Assembly: GCA_019095985.1 (NCBI GenBank)
Contig: CM032659.1
Span: 798,331 to 862,330 of the forward strand
DNA: 64,000 nucleotides
Reading direction: 5' to 3'
DNA from: Streblospio benedicti
Lineage: Eukaryota; Annelida; Polychaeta; Spionida; Spionidae
A program made the position numbers and the translations under genes. This document shows positions 22,691 to 33,260 of this stretch, one piece after another. The notes under the pieces were generated by a model. That model did no database searches and had not been told where the DNA came from. It saw nothing but the letters and a program-made list of their open reading frames with translations. Within the stretch, counting starts at the first letter, position 1, and each line of letters starts with the position of its first letter.

Positions 22691-25600
22691 CATTATGCAT
22701 GATTATTTTGGCCGTGCGTTTATATTGATCATGCAGACATTGAGGGACTGGGGGATCCACGCGTGAACAGTTTATATTTCAGACCCGATTTAACACCTAC
22801 ATTGGTAGCACTAGCTGGCCCTCCTCGTAACAGTGAAACGGCGATTCTGTTACTCTATGCACGAGTGTTAATACTGAAAGCATTTCATGAACAGACACAA
22901 TGCAAACAATGATGATGTACGAGACATTCACAATGCAAACAGTCCACTCACAGTTTTACTGGTCTGCTCAGTTGTTACCGAAAAAAAAATAATGAAAACT
23001 CACTGAGAAGTTGACTTCCTTATGATTACCAAAGTACGTAATATTTCTTACAGCAATTATAGAATATTGTTTAGTCTCAGCTAACATTGAGTCAACATAA
23101 TGTTCCGTGCAACATTACCGTCAGGAACACAGACGACAAAATGGTAACCTCATTTGCAAGGTGTCCCCACCATCGAGGTGTCTCTATGGCGAGAGCTCAC
23201 TGTACACTCCTCCCCGAGAGAAACAAGCTTCACAAACAGCTGAGCCTAAACTCAACTACTCAAAACAACGCCGACGGCAATCGGTTGAAACCTTGACCCA
23301 TTTGTCACGTGTAACTATTGACTGTCAGCCGAGCAGTATGATGGAGGACTTCTTTACTCTACGGCGGAACTCACATCATGCTCTGTCACATAGCGTGAGA
23401 TTTAAAGGATTTTTGTAACTATTTTACGTATGTAAATGTATTTCTGAACCAAAGCTACCTGGCCAGGTGCATGCATCTATGATTAAATTGTGTGTGTGAC
23501 TATACATTAATGCACATTTTCTTTCGATTATTTTTTCTACTTTCGCCTATTTTTTATTAAGATATTGATGAAATGCGATGATAAAATAATATATAAGCTT
23601 TTAAAAAAGATAACTGTAGATTTAATCAGACATAATATATAGATATGTCAAAATTATGTGACAATACAAAAGAGTTGAGTTTTTCATCAGTATTTAAATA
23701 ACTTTCTAGCGCTTGCTGTGGGCAAAGTTCAAGTGTGTTTTGTATTGCGCATGAAGTACGGTTCAACTTTTGAAAGTGAGGCTTGTTACCTGACCTTGGC
23801 TCACAAGAGGCGCATTTCTCAAACACTATGAATCGACTATCGTTTTATCGGCATTTTTGTCACACAATAATTGCTTATATTGTTAAAATACCTGCCAACT
23901 GGTTGAAGTGTGAAGTTCTTGTTTATGCTGGAACCCCTTGGACAATAAAAACGCCCGTGGGTTAAGGTTTACAATGTACGTCTCAATAGAAATCAATGAT
24001 TGCTGGTTATGTAATAAAAGACGTACATTACCTTTGAGGTCATTGAAAGGTTGACCTCCTCATTTCTGATCACGACTGCTGGGTGGGTTCGAATAATCAA
24101 ACATACAACCAACTGTATAATTCTCAGCGTGTCAAGACAGCCTCTTTCTACTTACACCAGCAATAACTGTATTGTACTCCAACTTGAAAGAAAGCACATT
24201 CCTGTCCGTGCAGACCTATAGGCCGGTGTCATCTCCTTCCTGGCTCCATGACGGATGTCCAGCAGCTGGTAGCTTGTGTGGATGTGTGGACAAGGAGATT
24301 TTTATAGGTGTGTGTCTGGAGAGTTGTGAATCTAACCCCTTTTTTCTATATCTCAAAGGCTAACGATTGGCACGGATTTTGAAATATTAATTTGATGAAT
24401 GAAAGGAGTGATGCTAAGACTATAATATGGATATTAGCCATGGTTACAGTTATATGTACTAAATGCTCAGTGTATCTGTTTCTTGTAAAGTAAAACCAAT
24501 GAATAGCAATTTTTACTGTCATGTTGCCACCACGGATAAGACTTAAGCTATGTTAATGGCGCCAACCAGGCATTGGCGCATCATCATCTTGCGGTGAACA
24601 AGGCAATATGGCGCAATTCGAATAGTGATTGTCATGCGCACGGGAGTTTGGACTTGAACCCACGACCATGTGCATCCTGGATCTCTGCTGCGTGCTGTGT
24701 TGCCGTGGATGTTATGGTAGGTGCCCATAGGCAGGCTCATAATATTTCACAATATTTCGATGGTATATCTATTTAGGGCACGGGTGCGTGTGATTAAAAT
24801 GTAAATTTTCTGAAGTTTTCTTTTCTATCTTCACAAGCTTTTGTGCTCCTTTCTTTTGCCTCCAAGACACCCCCTCTCAACCCCTCAACAACCAGTATCA
24901 ACACCACCGAAAACGTGGATGCCCATGTAAGAATGGTACCCACCAGGATTTGCTGACGAGTGCATCACGGCGACGGTTGCATTATGTTTTGGTGTCCCGC
25001 AGTTACTCAGAATAAATATACATGTCAGCACATAGTTGTTTGCAATGCCACGTTATTGTTATTGCAGAGATTACAGAGATATAATCCCAGTCAATTTGCC
25101 GCACTGTTCTTTGTTGTTTGTCTGTTTTTGTACCTCAGGACCATCCACGTGTTGGCTGGAGTTTTATCTCACCCAATAAAAGACCGATGATTATAACATT
25201 GAAAACTGCATTATTGCAACATGTTTCCTGCACTTCTTCAGTCATACAATCATAATAATGCCCTATGTCGGAAGTGAAAGTCACGTATGTGAAGTCAGGT
25301 CGTGACTGGTGTGTCAGGGAATTGTAATTATCATGGAAATGTACATATTGGTTATGCCGGGTGAACACTAATGCGACGACGTTCATCATCTCCGACCCGA
25401 TTTAAGTCTGGTCTGGCATCGTGAGGTCTGTGTGTCATGTCAACCTCAGCTGTTTCGATCCAAGACTGAACGTTAACTATTGCTAGCTGTGGTGATAAGC
25501 TTCAAAAAATCTGTCGGGATGGACATTGGCATCGTATTAGTGTACACCCGGATTTAATTAAGACAAGAAAAGTTAAATGCACAAAAAAGAATCTAGAACT

Positions 25601-27030
25601 ATCCTGAGACTACCTGTGATAGTACTTACCTGTGGTAATATCTCTCTAGTTTGATCATTTCTGCAGTTTATCTAGAATAATGAAACCGCCAAAACATGTA
25701 AAAGTGCAACATTCTCTCAAGCAAAACCCACAGCTAAAACCAATAACAATATCATCATGTTTTGAGTTGTGTCTCTAGGGTTTTACGTTGGCGGTGAAAT
25801 GCCACATCACAATAGTTTCAAAACAGGGACTGGCATATCTTAGTTCTCACTTGTACTAGACGTACTAGACGTACTAGAGATGTACAGGTATTTCCCCGTT
25901 TTGCTCTAGCAGACTACAATACACCTTTGGCTTAGGCCTGGACATTGATGCCGAATGAGTGTAAACATTGTCAATAGGCATGTGCTCTTGTCGCAGACGA
26001 TTTTATAAAGGTTCAACCATGAGCTTTCATTTCACTTTGCCCCCAACCCTCCCCATCCAGCACAATACGAGTTGGGCATGGAATTACACATCTGTCAGTG
26101 TATCAATAGCTGGCGGTTATCCTATCATATACATAGCAACATTATGCAATCTGATTACGTAGCATGCAACAATCCATCAATGAGCAATGTTGACTGAGTA
26201 CGGACCGACATCGTATATCTACATTTGTAGAATTATGACAAGGACATACATGTACAAAGATGATGAGATTATGCCACATATCTGGTGCAACTTCATAGAG
26301 CACACATGAGTTGAGTAGACTATGAGGCGCGCGGCGACGGGACTCTACTCAGCAAACGGCGCCTAGCTGTTGAGGGAGAGGGACACGGTCTGTGTGGTGT
26401 AGTTTGTGTCCTGTCTGTGGTGCTTAAAACATAAGACACTCACAGTGATTACACAATCAAAATACTCTTGGTGACAGGCTTGGATATTGCATTCTCAGAA
26501 TTGTTGCCAATCTCGCATTTGAGCACTGAATTGTGAAGTACGGATACGTTGCCATCGTGGCTGTTATAACATGTGTCTCTGGTAAATCGTGATGGATACA
26601 AGGATTAATTCATTGTTGTTATCGTAATGAAGTGTCACCGTTTTCTAGTCTGTGTTAACAAAGGGATGTGTATTTTCGTGAAGTGTAAAACCGCCATAGG
26701 ATACTAACAGCATCATTAGAATAGCTAGAACGCCGTAGCTCTGTATGTTCACACTATTCATTTCAAATTACACACTGCAATTCATGCTACATCTAAAACA
26801 TACACCCATATTTTGAATACCTGAGAAACACGTAGGTCTACAAGTATAAGTTTGTTTTGCTAAAAGTAATAAATTTACGCCACGTGTAGACTGATAGACC
26901 TACGTTAATAGTAAAAACAATTTCTATTGCATTTCCGTGTATCTTCTACACTCGAGTGAACCTCATGGACAGGTTGTATGCAGAGCAATGCACCAGCGGA
27001 CGTGGCATTGGACTGTACACACCATGATAT
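22691..27030. other. Intron; no gene seen
   Basis: No splice-bounded ORFs. Minus-strand words GGGTTCAAGTCC at about 24650-24663 resemble a tRNA B box, but no A box was found. A 9-bp GTACTAGAC unit is repeated three times at about 25852-25876. A GC-rich patch lies at about 26325-26400. Nothing else stands out. Confidence 0.45.
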
Positions 27031-27275
27031 GTAGCATAATGGGAGGGGTGTGTATAATTTTACAAAAAAAAAACCATACCATTACTACTATTACATAACA
27101 GTAGTATTGGTGTATTGTTTGGAAATCATGTAAAACATAACAGTAAACATACCACACACACCCTCCCATGATGCTGGGGTGATCATGTAATAGTAGTAGT
27201 GTGCATAGTATAGTGTTTGTAAATCATATCAATACACAATGCACAACACCACCACACCCTCCCGCGATGCCGGGC
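27031..27275. repeat. Local repeat cluster with inverted and tandem copies
   Basis: AGCATAATGGGAGGGGTGTG (27031-27050) is nearly the reverse complement of CACACACCCTCCCATGATGC (about 27155-27174). A second, direct copy of the latter with its upstream AAATCAT context follows near 27250-27270 (CCACACCCTCCCGCGATGC). This suggests an inverted element followed by tandem duplication of its right half. Family unknown. Confidence 0.55.
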
Positions 27276-27487
27276 CCATGGTACACCACCCGGTGGCCTC
27301 TGCCGTGCTAATTAATTATCCACCACAGACGCCGCCATCGATCCGTGCCGCGGTGTGGGTCAATGCTGTAATCTCCTAATGGTCAGTGAGTGGTTTGTCA
27401 AGAGTCCGTCCAGTGGCGGCTTCACACAGGATGTCATAACACCGGGCAGCGGGCATCTGTCGTCTCTGTGACGCAATGTTGGTCGTG

Positions 27488-27916
27488 CAGTACAACCTCT
27501 AGTTAGGATCATCTCTATATTGAGACCACCTCTGTAATAGGACCATTGTTAAAAACGTTCATTCAAAATGAACCTCCTTATAAAAAAAAACCTCTATATT
27601 GGAACACTTGTCCAAATCCTTCAAAATGATTCCAATGGGAAGCTCCATATGAAGACCACCTCTCTATTGAGACCACTTTTAGTCAGTCCCACAACTTAGT
27701 CTTATTAGAGAGGTTCTACGGCATTCTTCTAGTACTGCAGTAGGACCTCCAAATAAGACCACCTCTCTATTGAGACCACCTCTGAAGTTCAATCATTTTC
27801 TCAAGTAGTCACAACTCCATAAAAGAGATCGTCGTGAACCTTCTATAAGAGACACCATCTCTCTATTGAGACCACTTGAGGCCACTGTGCTGTATTCATG
27901 GAGTGGTTCTACTGTA
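27488..27916. mobile_element. Two adjacent GACCACC-type MITEs
   Basis: The first copy runs about 27488-27721 (CAGTACAACCTCTAG to GAGAGGTTCTACGG) and the second about 27737-27916 (CAGTAGGACCTCC to GGTTCTACTGTA). Both contain repeated CTCTATTGAGACCACC units inside. Ends are inverted repeats matching the copy at 22509-22690. No coding capacity. Confidence 0.7.
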
Positions 27917-30234
27917 GTTTGCGGACTGCATATGATTTAGAAATGCATATAAAGCCACCATGATAGCTAGCGTGAGAGAAAGACAATAAATTACATAAGG
28001 CCACTAACGATCAGAGGTAAACATTTCTAATGTAATTGCATGCGTGAACAATATTCTGTTTTCACATGTGTTGCCGCCATAAAGGAAGACTGTTAATATA
28101 CTGTTTCTAGTCACTGTCTTCTAAGTGGCCCTCCTGACTTATGAGGTCGTTATGAAATTCTCATTTTTGCAAGACTAAACAACGCACACATAATACATAC
28201 AAAATTCCTCTGGTAAAGAGTTGTGTGATGCTCCACTGACGATGAACCACGGCAAACTGACATTGTGCTGCCAAAGCACATATACCATGATCCATTGTAC
28301 ATACTCCGTGTGATAACTGATGTGTGATCTGACATCTCAAGCATGGTATCATCTGTTACACGATATCGCCCATTACGTGATACTGCCCATTACACAATAA
28401 GCCCTATTGCTCAATGCACTGTTCATGATGACATCAGATTATTTTTCTGTTTTGCTTATAACAATCAGAGCGAACACCTGTCAATTCCAGGTAGTCTCAG
28501 ACGTGGTTATTGCAGAGGTTCTCATGACGTTTACTCGGTCACTCTCTAGGTTTTGTGTGGATCATTTAGACTTCCATTTATTTGAAGGAGTTAAGGAGAA
28601 TCTGTATTACTGTTTGATTAACTTCCCTCCTTCGGAAGCACATCGTCCTCTACAATGAAAGTAAAATTTGATTTAAAATCGAAGATGAAGTTCAGCCAAA
28701 CGACTCATAAATCAAATTGAATGCACATTTAGGCTTTGGCAAACGTATTTTGCTTGTGTAATGCTACCAGTAAGCACTCTAGTCCGGCTATTACACGCTG
28801 TAATACACCAGCGCCGTCCCCAGGACACCACAGGCGGGCCCGCGGGTCGTGTTCCCGCCGGGAGGACAAGACGTGATGTGGCGCAGCGACAAGGGAGTAA
28901 CTGGGAACAGATGCGGGGACGTGTTCTCTCTGTTGTGACATGGCTGACAGGTAGAGCAGAGGACACGGCCACGGCTGGGTTGACATGTCAATCGTGATGT
29001 ATGCGTCTATGTGGATTGTTCAACCTTTTTATAGGTTGCATCTATATGTTTGCCAAAGTTTGGTTGTTGACGCTAACGTAATAGTTTTGCTGAAGTTGAT
29101 GCTGAAGTTGATGCACACTTGATACATATATCCGACAACAATGGAAACAGATTACCAGCTATACACGCTGTATGATATTCTGACAATACACTCACATGTT
29201 CAAAATGATTGAGATTATTTCAAAACCTTTGTCTTAAGACCAACCATGGACCAACCGCAAGTGGTCTCAATGATAGGTGAACGTTCAAGTTTGTATTTTG
29301 TGCTAACCTTCGGAACAACAATGACTAGATACTTGCAATTATCATTGAGGCGGTCTACTGTTATAAATAGTCCACATTGGCTGTCGTCTGTTTTGCACCG
29401 CGTTCCACCACAGTCTCATGTCCCAGCCTCTGTGGCATGTTCACCGCCGAGTGTGTTAATGTACATGTACGCTCAGGCCGATACTCGCAGACAGAGCCCA
29501 TTCGCGGGGACGAGTTGACAGTCATGACAGCAGAAAGCTTGTCACGCCGCGCAAGGTGCCAGCATACAGTGTAAGAGCTCACTCTATATCCACCGATGTT
29601 TTGAATATTTGCTTTGACTGCATGCATCTAACATCGCAAACGCCGCGCCAGTAGTTATGGTCTATACTATTAGTGTTACCAATATCAACCACCCAAGCTC
29701 TTGCCCTCTGCGTGAACAAACACTTCACCAAAGCGAGGCTGTGGGTGTGAGCCGTGGTTTATGACCTAATCACAGCCTGTGTATGGCCTGACCCGCACAC
29801 CCGGCCTGGCGTGGTGATGGTGGGTGTTGTTTATGAGCTTGGAGGATATGGGCATCATATGTTTACTTTCTTTCATCGTGGGTTTCACGCCTTTCCCATT
29901 CACACAACCTTCAAAGTCCGTTGTTCATGGTATAAGTAATAGGAGCAGATTTCTTTGGTCTGCGTGTCATTCAACAATGTGATGATAAGCTGAAGTTTGC
30001 TATTAGGTATCATAAATGGACCATCAGGGCAGGTTTTGTTTCGTGTTGGTGTATATCTGCCCAGTGATTTTTATATTACCATATGTAGATCACCCTAGCT
30101 ATATTTCAAACATTGCTGTGGATCCAATAGTTAATACTGCCAAGGGAACACCACCGCTAAACACGTCTTGCACTAAACGAGTCTCAGTCAGCCGATGTAT
30201 GACTACAGAAGCCGCAGGCACAGGCCCAGTAAGC
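27917..30234. other. Intron; no gene seen, one GC-rich patch
   Basis: A GC-rich patch at about 28795-28980 is open in several frames on both strands. I could not recognise any of the peptides, and only a weak donor (ACAG|GTAGAG) is present. A 13-bp unit TGCTGAAGTTGAT is duplicated in tandem at about 29089-29114. No exon is called. Confidence 0.4.
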
Positions 30235-30276
30235 TGACGTCATGCATAAAGGGCGCTGAGAGACCGAAAAGAACGG
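30235..30276 (+). promoter_or_regulatory. Possible promoter: CRE followed by CATAAA
   Basis: TGACGTCA (30235-30242) is followed three bases later by a TATA-like CATAAAGG (30245-30252), a layout seen in animal promoters. The downstream sequence to about 30420 is GC-richer. No donor could be linked to it with confidence. It lies about 1.7 kb upstream of the candidate alternative first exon at 31908. Confidence 0.25.
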
Positions 30277-30841
30277 CAGAAAGCTAGGTTATCCTTCGTC
30301 TACCACCACCAGCCAGCCTCAGCCCCGCACACAGCCGCTCTACACCAAGCCCTGTTTATTGAGCACGAGCGGACTATACGTCATCATCCGTCACTCGCCG
30401 CCGCGGCGTGTCTCGGGGTGGGGGGAGGGTGAAGTTTGGGTGCCATGGACAACCCCTGTAGATACACCAGGCACAGGTACAGGCATGGACACCGGCATAG
30501 GGGCAGTAAGGTCACCTCGCGATGAGGGACAGGCTTGCATTATCCATCATTATCTGTTGTTAATAAGGACATGCCCAATTGACACCACCAAAACAGACAC
30601 TATTTGCACGGCCACTAGTGTCCCTACGTGGTAGGTTACCTTGTATTATCATACTGTGGTGCTCTTTAGTGCCATTTTGGTCTGACCTCGCCAATTGACA
30701 GGTACGTGACTCTAACTAAGCTAGACAGATGTCTGTTACCGCCAAATTGGGGGAAATAACCTGTTAGAATGTAGTTGGGAAATGGATAGACGATGATATA
30801 GGTGTATATGTGCCAGCTGATAGCTGCTGTGTATATGTTTC

Positions 30842-30917
30842 AGAGACACTATTGATATTAATTTCATGAAACATGGTTGCATTCCAAAGCAAACGAAGAC
30901 TAAAACATAGTGTCTCT
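30842..30917. repeat. Short element with 11-bp inverted ends
   Basis: AGAGACACTAT (30842-30852) and ATAGTGTCTCT (30907-30917) are perfect inverted repeats 54 bp apart. It may be a tiny MITE. Too short to be sure. Confidence 0.4.
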
Positions 30918-30983
30918 AATCACTAGGTTACCGTCTGCAGTGTTTGTGGCTGTGTATTCCATAGGGTTCACAGAGGACTTAGT

Positions 30984-31044
30984 GATTGATTGATTGGTGG
31001 ATTGGTTGGTTGGTGGATTGGTTAATTGGTTGGTTGGTTGGTTG
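30984..31044. repeat. (TTGG/TTGA)n microsatellite
   Basis: Imperfect four-base repeats of GATT and GGTT type run for about 60 bp. No coding potential. Confidence 0.85.
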
Positions 31045-31733
31045 ATTTTATTAGATTGTCAATATTTAATATACTATATGAGTGACTTAAGAGCATATGC
31101 CATCTAGATTAATAGTCATTATCAAATATCAATTGTGGTCCAGCCTAATAGAAGAACATATCTTGTTTGGAATCTTAATGAAAGTAGTAACATCTCGTGT
31201 GTTCATTACAAACATCCATTTCCACATGAGATGCGTATTCTATATACCTGACCAGCATAATTACATTTTGAGATAAACAACACTGACATGACAGACGTTC
31301 TTATTATGGAGGACACCAGCTGTCACATATGGCATATATACAGGGCCTTTCACACATTGACATAAACCTTCCAAGGGCTATAGATTGACATGGGAAAATC
31401 ACGGCACATGTCTATATATACTGGTTAGCCAATACATATTTTTGATATCAAAATAACAGTTCACGTCTTCCTATATATATAGATTAGTAGGTCCTGTTCT
31501 AACACAGCACGATATGGCACCACCTCTGTACAGTAGCCTACAATATTATTGCAGTGACTGAGTAACTTTATAGCATTAGTTTTGACATAAGTGTACGTGT
31601 TTATTGTTTGCAAAAAACAAAAAAAAAAAAAAAACTTACAATTAAATGTTTATAATGTCAGAGGATATATTTCAAAGGAACATGACACATGGAGAAAATA
31701 ACATAATCTTAAATCCATGAGACAAACCATATG

Positions 31734-31743
31734 TATATAAAAA
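31734..31743 (+). promoter_or_regulatory. TATA-like box upstream of candidate alternative first exon
   Basis: TATATAAAAA lies 174 bp before the candidate ATG at 31908. A start site about 30 bp downstream would leave a 5'UTR of roughly 140 nt. The region is AT-rich, so chance occurrence is a real possibility. Confidence 0.3.
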
Positions 31744-31907
31744 CTAATATTCCACGCACAACATTTGCATACTGGATTTAGAAACCAATAAGTGTATTCG
31801 ATCGTTGGATACCTGAACCATCGTATAGAGGAGGATGCCTAACATACTGTGACCCGCGGTGTTGATATCAGCACATAGCCGCTGTATGATAGGAGCGAGC
31901 GGGACAC

Positions 31908-31968
31908 ATGAGCCGGCAGATCATGGTCAAGATGAAGAAACGGATGTTCGACTGCCGCAGAGACCACG
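31908..31968 (+). CDS. SKT (KIAA1217/SRCIN1): Candidate alternative first coding exon of the sickle tail homologue
   Basis: An ATG at 31908 opens 61 nt ending in a near-perfect donor, CACG|GTAAGTGAG. An in-frame TAG at 31890 shows the frame starts here. The peptide begins MSRQIMVKMKKRMFDC and is strongly basic. The exon leaves in phase 1 with a single G, exactly what the acceptor at 63846 (G|GC) needs, so it would produce ...RRDH-GVVFL and replace the Pro-rich N-terminus by a short basic one. That would give a shorter isoform beginning just before the AIP3-like domain. Family members have several promoters in vertebrates, as I recall. No transcript evidence is available, and the short length limits certainty. 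Confidence 0.5.
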
Positions 31969-33189
31969 GTAAGTGAGCGCCAACCTTGGAACTATATGAA
32001 AGCCAATGCCATTGGATTTTGAACGTCCAGTGTTTTTGTTCATAATTATCCTGAGATCTCCGTCTTGCACTTGCACATAGAATAGCTATATGATAAAGAT
32101 CAGTGTTTGTAAAGCCAATGCAGTATACATACCTTCCTCTCAGCTTTTGTATCTGTGGACTTGTGTAGAATACGTATTAGACGAATTATTTACCTGTACC
32201 AAAATTGAAGAGACAGATTGATTGATGTTACAAACTTCATTCACTCGTACACGTGTCCTCCCAATACGGATGGTGTTCTGTAGACCCAGCCATGACGTGC
32301 CAAATTGAATATGGAGGCCCATTATCCAGCATCTAGTCCCAATCAGGTGGCTGCTGCTCAACACATAATTTCCTTCTAATTTCCTCTTCAGCCCAAGTTT
32401 TTCTTCTTTAAAGTTTCATGTTGGCATTGATTGACTATCAGGATCCCATGGGTGTGCGTAATTCTACCTTTTAGCAAGTTCTAACAAATATACTCAAGAC
32501 ATTCCAGTGTTTTCGACAGGACTCGAATTACTGACGCTGTGGTTACAGGTCCACCAAAATGATCAGAGAGCTGTAAAAAATAGTGGTGGTGGTTGGAATC
32601 GAAGTTTCTCCATAACATCAATTAAATGTATGAGATGTTCAACATATAAGCTCCAAACACCTCGGTAAAGTATATGACAACAACATCCGCGTATTACAGC
32701 TCCCAGAGTACAGCTTACTAAAAACAAATGTAAGTTTNNNNNNNNNNNNNNNNNNNNNNNNNNNNNNNNNNNNNNNNNNNNNNNNNNNNNNNNNNNNNNN
32801 NNNNNNNNNNNNNNNNNNNNNNNNNNNNNNNNNNNNNCAAATTTTCATAATATTATAACACTTTTAACAACACATCTATCAACACAAATTGTAAAATATA
32901 ATTATACAAAATATTATTCAGACAAATAAATCTGAAAAAAAGAAAAAAAAAAAAAAAAAAGTCGACCTCTCGTAGAGAGTGCATCTGACCCAGTTAAAGA
33001 GATCAGTGGGAAAGAAAAATTGCGTATAGTTATACGAATGTTATTTCTCCTCCACCATCCATCACAATATAACCTGATCCGAGGCACTCATTACTGAACC
33101 TCCATTGTCATCTGGACGAGCGCAAAAGTGAAATCAACGAGAGTAAAAAATAAACGCACAATCCTGCCACTAGACGTGATCCTGATACG
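31969..33189. other. Intron with assembly gap; no gene seen
   Basis: A minus-strand tRNA-like relic is possible at about 32520-32585 (B-box-like AATTCGAGTCC). The 100-N gap is at 32738-32837, and an A-rich run (32937-32960) lies beyond it. No exon is supported. Sequence hidden in the gap could change this. Confidence 0.4.
32738..32837. other. Assembly gap (100 N)
   Basis: Exactly 100 N, the conventional placeholder for a gap of unknown size. AT-rich, low-complexity sequence flanks it. Confidence 0.98.
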
Positions 33190-33260
33190 TTTCCCGCCAC
33201 AACGAGGCATACTGAGTGTTATTGGATCACGTGATCGCTGTGACGTCATGGCGTCATGTG
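33190..33260. promoter_or_regulatory. Promoter-like cluster: E2F, CCAAT, E-box and CRE words
   Basis: Within 70 bp lie TTTCCCGCC (33190-33198, E2F type), ATTGG (33221-33225, inverted CCAAT), the 12-bp palindrome GATCACGTGATC (33225-33236, E-box) and TGACGTCA (33241-33248, CRE), then GCGTCATG. This density is typical of TATA-less promoters. A possible first exon lies 1 kb downstream (34242-34262). Which transcript it would serve is unknown; the nested gene is one possibility. Confidence 0.4.

Noticed and set aside
24600-24690. tRNA-like sequence on the minus strand
   Set aside because: A B-box-like word is present but there is no A box or cloverleaf.
28761-28997. Overlapping ORFs on both strands in a GC-rich patch
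   Set aside because: Open in many frames because of GC richness; no domain and only a weak donor.
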